Source: Sepiola atlantica (taxonomy: Eukaryota; Mollusca; Cephalopoda; Sepiida; Sepiolidae). Taken from it: a stretch of DNA of 64,000 nt. Location: NCBI GenBank assembly GCA_963556195.1, contig OY744520.1, positions 150,574,107-150,638,106 on the forward strand, given 5' to 3'. A program made the translations under genes and the position numbers. Positions 21,840-33,311 of this stretch are shown one piece after another. Numbering within the stretch: position 1 is the first letter of the stretch; every line of letters begins with the position of its first letter. A model generated the notes under the pieces. It did not search any database, was not told the origin of the DNA, and was given only the letters and a program-made list of their open reading frames with translations.

Positions 21840-22290
21840 AAATAACACACACATATACATAGATCCATAACAAGAAATCACACCCACATATACATAGATC
21901 CATAACAAGAAATCACACCCATATATACATTGATCCATAACAAGAAATCACACCCACATATACATTGATCCATAACAATAAATCACACACACGCATACAT
22001 AGATCCATAACAAGAAATCACACCCACATATACATAGATCCATAACAAGAAATCACACCCACATATACATAGATCCATAACAAGAAATCACACCCCCATA
22101 TACATAGATCCATAACAAGAAATCACACACATATACATAGATCCATAACAAGAAATCACACCCACATATACATAGATCCATAACAAGAAATCACACCCAC
22201 ATATACATAGATCCATAACAAGAAATCACACCCACATATATATAGATCCATAACAAGAAATCACACACATATATACATAGATCCATGTAA
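21840..22290. repeat. 35-bp minisatellite, about 13 units
   Basis: The unit reads GATCCATAACAAGAAATCAC then ACCCACATATACATA. GATCCAT recurs at 21862, 21897, 21932, 21967, 22002, 22037, 22072, 22107, 22140, 22175, 22210, 22245 and 22280, so the period is 35 bp with one 33-bp step. Units differ by one to four bases. No spacer variation of the CRISPR kind and no dyad symmetry is seen. Confidence 0.95.
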
Positions 22291-25200
22291 CCATAACCAC
22301 TTATACTAATCGCGTTCCAAGAATTCAACATAACATCTGTTATTGTACGATCGTTTCAGATACCATGTGTTTTATTGGTATTAGATTATATCGTCAGCAC
22401 AGGTTTTTACACGAAGTAAAAAGCAAAAACATATAGACATCGTCAATGGAATACGGATCGACATCCCTACTTATACAGCAAATAGAAGTAAGTAGATACT
22501 TATAAGCCTCGCATCACCGTTTACCAGGCTGGAACTTTAATTCAAGAGATACATATAGTTTAAAATATAAAGAAGTATATGCAACAGTTCAAGTTGGATC
22601 TCGCACCTCAAATCAAAAAATTAAAACAAATATTATTTGATACAATAATAGTTAGTATGAAGGCCAATTAGTAGCATATATAATCAAACAATGTGAAAAT
22701 GTTAAGGCTCATTAATGTCAAATATCATTGGTAAGGGAATTGGTCATACAAAACTATGGTAAGGGCCTAAATAACACACTATTTCTGATATGTTAGAAGT
22801 AGTAGAAACGAAAACTGAAAATTAGTTGACGGATGATGCATATTGTTCACCTACCACCATACATATTAACGATTGTGATACAAAGTATAAAACATGTAAT
22901 TCAGAAGTTAGGTCATATTTACTATGAGCTCAGGGGTATTTTAAGCCAAGCTATCTATTATACAACGCATAACTAATATTGAATATATAATTCATCACTA
23001 TTGGAAATTAAGTGAGATACATTAACCTTAATTTACCCCGCAAATACAAGATTTAAGAATAATAATATGTTAAGTATTAATAAAATTAATAAAATTAAAA
23101 TAATCACTAAGATAGTGGGCATGCTATATATACCCTGGTAGCCAGATTCAGTACAATTGATAGTAAAAACTATGCTAATATACTATCCTAAAAAGATAGG
23201 GTATCCCAAATCCAACCACCCTTCGCCTGGAGAAGCCCGATCCGCAACACTCCAAATTTAAAGGGGAGTTATGCAAGATTTCATATTTAGGGGTTAACAA
23301 TTCAAACAGGTTTCATAGAGTTAACGAGTGAGGTGTTTTGAGACTTGAAGATAAACTAAATTTACATGCAATACGAAGGATCCCATTACATTTAGATGTT
23401 CTCGTAAAATGTAATCTAGTAATCGTAAAACTACCGTCTAGAGTTTTTGCTCAATTCAGCAGATTCTCAGATGAAATTCAGACATGTTGCACGGAACAGG
23501 TCGTTATCAAAATAACGCCATCATTAATCGAGGACCTTCATTCTGTAAGCAGTAATTTTAATTAGTCAATGTCTTTGAGGGAATTGAAATATTTCATGAC
23601 ATTGTGTCTTGCATTTTTAAATGGGTCCGACGAAATTATTTCTTCTAATTCGATCTGAATGCTATTTTACTAAAAAAGAAATTGATCTAATATTAACAAA
23701 ATATTGTGTAAATTTCGAAATATATTCAAACTTCACGGGATTCAACAGAACATCCCGTGCTTATCGATGATCGTCATTATAAAAACCGAACATTATTTTA
23801 AAGTAACAACATCTACTACACACATGCACTGATAACATTTAACCTCTGTAAATAATCAGGAAAGGGGGAAACACTTACCAGGGGTGATATGCCTTATGTA
23901 GTGTCCAAATGGAAAAAATGCAATCATGACAGGCTTAATTATTCAGCTTTACCTTAAATCTTATGGTGATATTCAAATGTGTGAATAAACTTCACGGCGT
24001 GATGCATGTCTGGAGAGGGGGGGGTTGGCAAGTTACAGCATGTGTGTTGTTACAAGTTCGTGAGACATGTTTGTGCTGCAGTCAGACGAGCAGTTCATGA
24101 TTAGTTTTGACATTGATATATTTTAAAGCAATCCTTTATTTAATAAGCATGTCTAAGGAAAGACTATATAAGCTCTGAAGTAAGTCAAAATGAGTAGTTA
24201 TGTCAATGACACTATTCATGACAGCTCGGGACTATTGAATGCTCTTCACAGTAATAACATGATCAGTCAGGCTCCCACATCTTTAAATTATCAGCAATTA
24301 ACCCCATTTTAATGCCTAAGAAAATGACTTTGTGAAAGTAATTCTCTACTTTCTTTCGTGTTAATTAACGCGACGATTTCCTTCCTCTGTCAACGATATA
24401 TCAACAAATGGCCGTGTTTCCGGTATTACATATCCAGATTGAACCAATCTATTCATTCTGGCACCAATTTTGTCACAGACAGCGTTTGCTTTTCCAAGAA
24501 AAGGAAAAAAAGAAGCTTTGTTTTGATTGAGCTCTCGGAATGTTGGTGAGAAAAATATGTTTCTGCTCGAAGAAAGTGTGATTCTGTCCATAAGTCAGAA
24601 GCGAACTCATTTCCCTTATAAAATTAAGCAACAGGTTGAAGGGATTCATTCTTTTGAAGTTATTGTACATCTGGTCGGGGTCATCCAGTGTTGTATGCTG
24701 CTCGATTCCGTGACACTAGAAATCGGAGAGAGAAATAAATGAGACGGAATACGCCAAGGAAGGCAGTTAACAAAGAAAGGAAAGGGAGGGGTGTAATGTC
24801 GTTGGGGGAACGACGAAGGTGTTGGAGTATAAAGAAAAATAAACAGGTGACAGAAAAAAACTTTAATGGGAGAAATAGTGGAGGGACTACAGAAGGGAAA
24901 GGTGAAAAGAATAAGGAGGGAAGAAAAGAATAAGAATAAGTTAAATGACTTAAATATAGAAGAAAATCAGAGAACGGTAAAAAAAGCAAAAGAAAGGTAA
25001 ATAGAAGAAAACGAAAAAATAGATAAGGTATAAAGAAATAGAGTTAATATAGCCAAGAAAAGGAATGAAAAATGAGATATCAAGAGGAAAAAAGATTGAA
25101 ATATATAGATATTTAATCAATAATAAAACTATAAATAACGGCTCTTAGTAACGATAAGACACAGCCTCCCGAAGACGATCGAGACCGCTCGAGGAATGGC

Positions 25201-25379
25201 CCACGACACAACGCCAGGTGCCATACTCCACCGGTTGACACCTGAGAACCGCAGAATTGCTCGACGCGTCGAGAGATTGTGAAAAAAGAGAGAGCTCCGT
25301 GGTCTTCAATAAAGCTTGCATGAACAATGACTTGCTGCCGAACAATATGTATCTATATATATCTATATATCTATATATA
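22291..25379. other. Three kilobases without a recognised gene
   Basis: Several open frames of 60-100 codons on both strands lack any family resemblance. A purine-rich tract at about 24725-25120 gives mirror Lys/Glu and Phe/Ser frames that are compositional. 25140-25345 is less A+T-rich and unique-looking, without an assigned identity. Confidence 0.4.
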
Positions 25380-25450
25380 CATTGATTATTTGTTATTGGC
25401 TTGTTTTTGGCGATACTGACCGCTGTTTTGTATGGTACGTTTTTATATTT
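25380..25450 (-). repeat. Fragment duplicated at 25705-25785
   Basis: The segment with ATTATTTGTTATTG, TTTTTGG, GATA, GACC and CTGTTTT recurs near 25705-25785. It also resembles, in complement, the sequence just ahead of the SINE at 42405. I read it as the 5' part of a SINE copy or its flanking repeat. Confidence 0.5.
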
Positions 25451-25589
25451 CCCTACCTATTCAAGAATATGCAAATTAGCGCATTTTCCATTTTTAATCG
25501 GACGAGTCATCAATTGTATAGATACCTTTTTTTAAATGAATTAATGTATAAACAAATTTATATAATGAATTATTCAATTGATTCTGGTT

Positions 25590-25785
25590 ATATACCGTTA
25601 CCGGGCAGGGGTCGAACCTTCGATGTTAAATTCGTAGACTAGCGTTCTAAGCACCAGCCTAAAATGACCTGTCACATGTGTGCACGATTTCTTATCGTTT
25701 ATACTGTTACATTAATTATTTGTTATTGTTTTTTTGGGCGATATCGACCACTGTTTTATTTTACGGTGCGTTTTATTTCTCGCTA
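25590..25785 (-). mobile_element. tRNA-derived SINE copy
   Basis: Read on the minus strand the sequence contains an A-box-like TAGGCTGGTGCTTAGAACGC (about 25642-25661) and a B-box-like AGGTTCGACCCC (about 25608-25619), followed by a CCCGG step. Spacing of the boxes fits a tRNA-like head. The region ahead of the tRNA-like head (CGATA..GCCCAAAAAAACAAT) also occurs ahead of the copy at 42405-42600, so both are the same family. It cannot be a working tRNA gene because the acceptor stem does not pair. Confidence 0.6.
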
Positions 25786-25970
25786 CCGTTAACGGTTTGT
25801 TTTTATTATTTAAGAACATGCAAATGTTTTTTTTTTCTGTATTATCGACCGTTATAGAAAGTCATAGTTTTTCAATGTAATCATATATTGGAAAATGCTT
25901 TATGTTTCGCTACTAAATGTATATCTAATCTTATCTTTCAGATAAATCACTAAGTTCTGTTCTTATTAAG

Positions 25971-27715
25971 ATGGCCACTAGAGGATGTAAAAAATATCCA
26001 TATATATTTTGTTATGCGTGTAGTTATTATATTGGAAAAAAAGCAGGTATTACATAAGATCGTGAAAGAGACCAACTTGTGGATAGCATACAGACTCCCA
26101 TGAGTGACCAGGACAAATCATGGGCCCCTCATGTGATATGTGGAAGCTGTCGATCTACTCTAGAAGGATGGCTAAGAGGTACAGGAAGGGCAATGTCTTT
26201 TGCCATTCTGAGATTATGGAGAGAGCCGAAGAACAATCACGATGACTGTTACTTTTGTATGATTGATGTGACAAAGTACAGAAAAGTGAAATGAATACAA
26301 GCCTTTCAGTATCCAGACATACCATCATGTAGAGCACTTGTCCAACATGATGACACCATGCCAGTACGACAACAACCAGGAAATGTCAGTTTACTTCTCA
26401 TCGTATTCTCCAAAAGCTTTATTTTAATTTACATGAAAATTAAGTAGTTACAATGCATTTATTTTCTTACAGATTTATGATATACTTATATTATTCAAAT
26501 CTTTGTTTAAGTTGCTATATGTAGTTATTTTTTACAGACGGAGGATGAAATGGGTATTTCATTTAAGGGTCAGAAAGTATCAGCAGCCAAGAAATGAAGG
26601 ACGCTTTTGTACCAAGAACGGCTTCGGAGCCTCACTTTCCAAGTCAGAGTGAGCTAGATGATTTAATCAGCGAGTTATGTCTTACTAAGTCAGGAGCTGA
26701 ACTTCTTACATCAAGGCTGAAGGAATGGGATCTAGTAGGGGAAGACTGCAGGACATCTGTGTACCGAAAACGGCATGAAAATCTGAAATGTACTATGACA
26801 TTACTGATGATCTGCGTTATTGTAATGGTGTTACTTGTTTGTTTACTGCTCTTGGACTCACGCATAATCCTGCAGAATGGCGACTGTTCATAGATAGCTC
26901 AATACGAAATTTCAAATCAGTATTGTTCAACAATGGAGATTAGTAACCATATTTGCCTTTTGCACACTCCGCACTACAGAAAGAAAACTATGATAATGTC
27001 AAACAACTGTTTGACAAAACAAATTATGCGGAATTCAAGTGGATGTTTGTAGTGATTTCAAGATGCTTGTTTTTTTGCTTGGCTTGCGAGGGGAATACAC
27101 AGAGTACTCATGTTTCCTTTGCTTATGAGACAGCAAAGCTGATGATGATCATTACAAGAAAGTTCATTGGCCCCCACGAGTGGAACTGCAGCCAAGAATG
27201 AAAAATGTTCTCAGGCAGCCGCTAGTAGATTACAACAAAGTTTTATTACCCCCACTTCATATTAAACTAGGATTGTCAAAACCGTTTGTGTAGGCCTTAG
27301 ATTTTGGAGGAGAAGCTATCAGAGGCTAAGATCAAAGGTGGTATATTTGTTGGACTCCAAGTAAATGCAATGTTGAAGTCGGAGAAACTGGAAAGAGTGA
27401 TGACAAAAGTTGAAAAATGATCTTGGTGCGCATTTCGTGATGTAGTTCGTGGATTCTCAAAAAATCACAGGGATACTAATTACAAACAATTGAGAACTTC
27501 AGCAAACTGGGTTGTCGTATGTTCTTAACGGTTCATTTTTGCATTCTAATCTAGATTTCTTCCCCGAAGACTTGGGTGATGCCAGTGAAGCACATGGTGA
27601 AAGATTTCATCAGGACATCGCGACAATGGCAAGAACACATCAAGGACGATAGGATACTGCTATGATGGTAGATAATAAATGGTATCTTGTCAATAAAGAT
27701 TAAAGTGTGCACTTT
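25971..27715 (+). pseudogene. Broken gene of an uncharacterised, repetitive invertebrate protein family
   Basis: The start at 25971 (ATGGCC) gives GCKKYPYIFCYACSYY, a Cys-rich head. After a stop come KSWAPHVICGSCRSTLEGWL and EPKNNHDDCYFCMIDVTKY, Cys pairs suggesting a zinc-binding module. A probable GT-AG intron (26385-26537) follows. Then come PHFPSQSELDDLISELCLTK, ELLTSRLKEWDL, NPAEWRLFIDSS, ENYDNVKQLFDKTNYAEFKW and, near the end, EDLGDASEAHGERFHQD split between frames. I recognise this order from a large family of uncharacterised proteins, often multicopy, in arthropods, cnidarians and molluscs; I know of no established function. More than eight stops or frame changes make this copy dead. 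It could be domesticated transposon material or a mobile element gene; no terminal repeats were found. Confidence 0.7.
26385..26537 (+). other. Probable 153-bp spliceosomal intron in the pseudogene
   Basis: Starts GTCAGTTTAC and ends TTTTTTACAG; A+T-rich with stops in all frames, sitting between two coding-like stretches. Not provable without a transcript. Confidence 0.4.
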
Positions 27716-28575
27716 CGAAAATCTCGATCGCCAAAACACTTCTAATCTTATGAAAAGAGTTATCAAAGCATGCACATTGTAAAGTTGTATAGTTTGTTTA
27801 GTTCTAACTAACATTGTATTTACTAAATACCATTCAATATATGAAAAAAAGTACTAAATTCTGTGTAATCATATTTACAATATACTGCTGTAGAGAAAGG
27901 GTGTGTATAAAACGCGAAAATATGAATTAAGAAATGTTTAAAAAACTATCGATGTTATGCCAAAACGAATGTAACACAAAATACATATAAAAACATTAAA
28001 AATACAAATAAACAAAACATGTGTTACACTGTGTTATTAATTGTTTTTGTTGTAAAACAAGTTAGACTCCGTAAATCCATTTAAAATCAATCTCGGGGGA
28101 CGACTTCTTGAATCAGAACTACTTATAAATTTTTACACAATTAAACAACGTAACGAATTCTAGTTTGTCACCTTAAATCAGCAAACTAATATTAACAATA
28201 TTGAAATTGTATTCCGATGCAGGGTAGCTCTTATACACAACATTACCAACAAAACTATGAATAATTTAAAAAACAAAACAAAAAAAATCATTGCACTTCG
28301 TAAAGGCAGCAACATTTTGAATTATAAGGGTTCAAGTTCGTTTAGAGAAAGGATAAACATTCTTTTCACATCATAGTCGCATAACACATTCTTAATTCTA
28401 ACCACTGTGTTTCGTTAAAAAAGAACACACATACTTTTCTCATGACACACAGGCACTACATATTTTAAAATATTGACTACTATATTATTTCTTTAAAAAC
28501 ATTTTGTGATAGTCTTGAAATAAAAAGCGCACGTTGTTTAATATATATATAAGTTTCGGTCTCATCTTTTTCATT

Positions 28576-28578
<3 letters not shown>
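27716..28578. other. A+T-rich DNA, nothing recognised
   Basis: No repeats or coding similarity found. Confidence 0.45.

Positions 28579-28616
<38 letters not shown>
28579..28616. repeat. (TA)n microsatellite
   Basis: Pure TA. Confidence 0.9.
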
Positions 28617-28618
<2 letters not shown>

Positions 28619-28819
28619 GACAGCAGTTTCACAGCATACTGTGAAATTAAGTAACATTTAGAGCAAACACATCCTACATTAGTTTCGGGAGAATATCTAA
28701 GTTATTTATAACTTTTGTTAATATTTTAATATTAAATACTGGGCATTATTTTTGGGGGAATGCTTCCCCATAAAAATCGTTCTAAACTATATATAACAAA
28801 TTTGTTTTATTATATTCTT

Positions 28820-28927
<108 letters not shown>

Positions 28928-28936
28928 TATAGTAAC

Positions 28937-29430
28937 TTCTGAGTCAAATATGACTTTCGTATTGGGGTTCGAATCATGTAACTGCAGGAATGGTATTCTT
29001 CCATACTGATGATTACAGGTTTAGCATGAAGCACATGTGTGTATTGGTTAATTTTAAAGGAACATTCATTTATAAATACTTGTTTAAAGCTCGAGATAGA
29101 TTGATCTCTTCAAGTAAGTTAAACACAGGCTGATATCTATAGCGTAATGCAATGCTCTAGGCCATATCTATTGAATTCTCCTGACAGCCTGCTTATATGC
29201 TTACTGAATTTGTCATTTAGACGTTAATTTACTCTCCCATTTCCATGGTAATGCGTGATGGCCACATCAGTACGCGCTTCGACTACTGAGTAAAATATGA
29301 CCTTCGTATTATGGTTCGAATCATGTTACTGGCATGGTTTGTCTTCTCTCATACTGATGATCGCGAGTTTGACATGAAACACAGATCTATATGAGTTAAT
29401 TTGAAAATAATATGTATTCATAAATAAGTG
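28937..29430. repeat. Two direct copies of a 140-bp repeat with tRNA-like B box
   Basis: 28937-29075 and 29283-29430 share GAGT.AAATATGAC.TTCGTATT, GGTTCGAATCATGT, CATACTGATGAT, GCATGAA or ACATGAAAC, and ATTCATAAATA in order. The GGTTCGAATC block is a good B box, so a tRNA-derived SINE is plausible, but an A box was not found convincingly. Confidence 0.5.
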
Positions 29431-29431
29431 T

Positions 29432-29584
29432 ATATATATATATATATATTTTAATTGAGCAAATATGAATATAGATAATATCACCTATCTTACATACAAC
29501 CATGTGATAAGAAATAATATAAAGTAGGAGGTCAACATGATATACATGCAAACACCTACAACGCAAGAAGAAGCACACGCACCC

Positions 29585-29651
<67 letters not shown>
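29432..29651. repeat. TA and CA/TA microsatellites
   Basis: A short TA run at 29432-29450 and a CA tract joined to a 65-bp TA tract at about 29587-29651, with a short unassigned spacer. Confidence 0.85.
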
Positions 29652-30491
29652 TTATACAAACAAAACATTGACATATAGAGTTATGTTGACCGATCTACCC
29701 TGTTTGTTAACAAATAGCAAATCCTAAACTTTATATACATAGAGAGTTCGCGTTCTTCTCTTTTTTATTTAATTTTAATTTAAGAAAAATAATTATAATA
29801 CAAGGTTACTATTGAAGACGCATGAGAAATAAATGCTCATAAGGGTAGATCTTTCTTGATTCTTAACATTTTCAATACAAACATGACTTTCGTATTTAGC
29901 ATTAAAAAGAATTGGGTTCTCATTTTACACACTTATACGAAATACAACGAATCTCATAATCTTCTGGCGTTAACATCTTGCTGTCAATGTAGTCAGGGTT
30001 AATGCTAACAAACCGGATCAATCTGTGAACTCAAAAGACGCCAGAGTTGAATTCCCAATTCGGATTTGTTTTCAATCGCCAGTCAAACACAGACAATGAA
30101 GCTGTGTTTTTGGCGATTCATTACATTTATAATTTAAGCTAAAACATTCGTAATAATAATCAAATCATATCCTGTTGTTGAGGAGAAAATCATTGTATTA
30201 CATTTAACAAAATGTTATTATGTAAATAACGTAATAGATATTGCGAATTTACCCGGTATCTAAAACGGGAAACGTAGCGATTGGTATTTAAAACGTCCCT
30301 GCGTGATTTTTTCCTCGGATGTATCGAAAAAGAGAATCATCTTACCAAAGAACACAGGGAGTTGACTATCTTATTACAATAGAAATAGGGATGTATGTAA
30401 CCGAAACTACATCCCATTTCGTAAACATGTTTCGCATCATACTCTAAAATTGGAACGTAGTGTTTTATTCTAATATTAATACAGATGTTAC

Positions 30492-30544
<53 letters not shown>

Positions 30545-31700
30545 GTGTATTTGTTTATGTATGAGTATTATGAATTAATTTATTATTATTGTTTTTATTT
30601 TCTTTCATATAATTATTCTATTATTTTTATTTCATATTACACATTTTTGACACTTCTAATTTATTCGTTAACGTTGTACACACTTCACCAAAGCTTGGAT
30701 CTTCAATTCTCTACAATTAATCTGAATAGCTCTCTTCTTAATGGAAGCCTCTGTCTTTATTTATCAAGACTGACTTGAAGACTTACATTAAGTCTCTTGC
30801 CAAGCTCGCGAAAAATGGTTGGATAATACAACCGCTCTACAAAGTTCCTCACTCCTGACGCAATCTACTACCTGTATAAGAGAGAGAGTGAGAGAGAGAG
30901 AGAGAGAGAAGTCTTAAAATAAACTACTGCTGTGATATCTAAGAAGGTTCTGCTCGAAGCATCCCTTCTTGAATTGACATAGTACAAAACCGACTTCGCA
31001 ATCTAGTGGGAAATGTTCTCTTCTGACAACTACAGCCTCTTTCTACGCAGAAGAATATCGTATCGGTATGTTCAGAGTAGGTGCTCGACTGAGCCCAAAT
31101 CCCTGAAACATTCACAGCAAAAACGCACTTAGTTACATCCACAATAAATTACTTCCGTTTCTTTCTCTGTACCAGAACAAAACGGAATTTCCATGAACAA
31201 AGTTTGTTTCTTCAAAAATCGCATCCGTCTAAAAATATCACGAGGCTTCTTCCAAACCGACTATAACATAGTTATCTTCAAGACTGATGTAAACAAATAC
31301 TTGTGAACCTTACTCCTGTATAATAAATTCCTCTTAAGTAATATTCTGTCCATTCAACCCATTGTTTTTAATATTTGTGTGGTAGTAGTTTATGAGCGTT
31401 CAACATTATTTCTGCCAGTACGATCGCGTTCAAAGTCAGCATACAACCACTTAACCATTGTTTCCTACGGCAGAGCTCCGAATAACACTTATAAATAATT
31501 GCCATACTTGGCCAGTTTATATCCCATCAGAATGCAATGACATATCAACACACAAATTGGTAATTTTACCATTGCTTTTAAAATTTCCAAGAGTAGCTTG
31601 ACTTTAAAATAATTGTAAAGTAAATATACTTTTGATCTCAAATTGCGCGTGCTAGTAAAGAGTAAGTATTTATCAACACATGGATTTTCTATTAGTGATG

Positions 31701-31701
<1 letters not shown>
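29652..31701. other. No gene recognised; contains (TA)n at 30496 and (GA)n at 30880
   Basis: Pure TA at 30496-30541 and a GA tract at about 30880-30908. Open frames of 60-100 codons look compositional. 30010-30110 contains a short tRNA-like phrase without a partner box. Confidence 0.4.

Positions 31702-31779
<78 letters not shown>
31702..31779. repeat. (TA)n beside P-like element
   Basis: Pure TA for 78 bp, about 110 bp left of the first recognisable inverted repeat of the P-element-like copy. Confidence 0.95.
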
Positions 31780-31782
<3 letters not shown>

Positions 31783-31890
31783 CTCGGAGCTGGTCGAGAG
31801 ATGTCTGCAATGGGAATCTATGTTTAAAGAAAGTATGTTTGCTTTTGTTGCAGTAGCATGGGCGTAGGGCGTGGGCGTTAGTATTCTTGC

Positions 31891-31950
31891 AGGGCCACCG
31901 AGAGTTAACAAGGCCAAGCAACTAACTTCTTGCCCCGCTCTGACGTCATC
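31891..31950 (+). repeat. Left terminal inverted repeat of P-like element
   Basis: Matches the complement of 36809-36858 at about 80% over the best block and ends in the palindrome TGACGTCA on both sides. Confidence 0.5.
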
Positions 31951-32160
31951 GTGGTTGGTTAACTTAATTTTGCGCCTTTTTAAATGTAATTTCATAATTC
32001 ACAAAGTTAAAATGTCTACTGCATGCGCGGTTCCCATTGGCAGGGCAATTATTAAAATAAACTGAAAGTCTCAGTGTTTGGATTTCCAAAAGAAGAACTA
32101 CGGCAAATATGGATACACGCAATAAAGCGAGATATGTTTACACCAACTAAATATAGTGTA

Positions 32161-32880
32161 GTAAGTTTGAATTGTTTTTTAAATTATATAAAAAATCAAA
32201 AGTCTGAATTACTTATTCATTATTTGATAAAAAAGTAGTGTATAGCCAATAATTATTGTTTCCATTTTTTTTGTTCGATGTCTTATTAAGGGTAGTATAT
32301 TTTATCTTTTCTCTGTACTTTTGTAGATTAAATAAATGAAATAATAACGGCATAGTTAATCAATATTTTCACAAAAAAAATATTAATTAAACAATGCTTT
32401 ATTCAATGACAATATCGTTAATTCTTCGAGTTTTAATGATTTTATGATTAGTTAAAAAACATTCTTATTTTAAACATATACAGATCATTAAAAAAAATCA
32501 TGGATTTTTTAATATATATATATATAAATATACGTTAAGTAAATGGGTATTTTGTTTTAAAAAAAATACATTTTCACTAAGATTTTTTAAAAATAGTTTA
32601 ATTTACGGCATTTCGAACAATTTAGAACAATAGTATTTTAATAAATAGTAAATCACATGAAATATATTATGAAATTATATTTTGTGTGTGTGAAAATATT
32701 GATTAAACAATGCTTTATTCAATGATAACATCGTTAATTAAGGGAATTAATTTTTCTTCGAGTTATAATGATTTTATTAACAGTGTAGGGGCATTTTTCG
32801 TAATATATACGAAATTGTTACACATTTTTTTTATTTTAAACATATACAGATCTTTATTTTTATTAAAAAAATCATGAATG

Positions 32881-32924
<44 letters not shown>

Positions 32925-33311
32925 TACGTTTAGTAAAGGTGTATTCTGTTTAAAAAATAATACATTTTCACTAAGGTTTTTTAGAAAATGGTTTCACTAT
33001 ATCCCCTGTGCTTGTTTATTAATAAATATTCAAAATTTCATTAAAATTGGTTGATTTCCTGAATTTTGGTGAATTTTTAAGTGAAGGGAGGGTCAAAATG
33101 TTTTTACACTTTGGGGATCGGCCTTTGATTTTGCACGTACCTATCTCTTAATAGCAAGATAGGAGTTGGTGATTGCATTATCAAACAAACAGTTAAGATT
33201 GAACTGTTTTTGTATACTTTTTAAAAAAATTTCAAAGTCTGAATTACTTCCGGTTGATTGGGTTAGAAGTTTAAATAATGGTATCGTTTGTATTTTAAAT
33301 TATTTCTTCAG
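32161..33311 (+). other. Intron within the THAP domain of the P-like transposase
   Basis: The donor GTAAGTTTG follows ...AAATATAGTGTA, and the acceptor TATTTCTTCAG precedes GTTTGTGAACTTC. Joining the exons gives the THAP sequence TKYSV-VCELHF in frame, which strongly supports the junction. The intron contains a tandem duplication: about 32377-32600 is repeated at 32691-33000. Confidence 0.75.
32377..33115 (+). repeat. Tandem duplication inside the intron
   Basis: Both copies contain AAACAATGCTTTATTCAATG, CGTTAATT, TTCGAGTT, AACATATACAGATC, AATATACGTT and ACATTTTCACTAAG. The second copy (32691-33115) is longer and continues with ATTTCATTAAAATTGGTTGA. That last part is the sequence repeated again at 36389-36762. 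Confidence 0.75.

Noticed and set aside
21840..22290. Regular repeats reminiscent of a CRISPR array
   Set aside because: There are no unique spacers; it is a continuous 35-bp minisatellite in eukaryotic DNA.
24681..24989. 102-codon minus frame rich in Leu and Phe
   Set aside because: Produced by the purine-rich + strand; no homology and no membrane-protein pattern I recognise.
25600..25665. Functional tRNA gene
   Set aside because: A and B boxes are visible but the acceptor stem does not pair; the copy belongs to a SINE family.
29340..29400. Possible hammerhead ribozyme core (CTGATGA ... GAAAC)
   Set aside because: The segment between the two motifs does not form a proper stem II and no cleavage-site stem was found. 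The other copy of the repeat lacks GAAAC.
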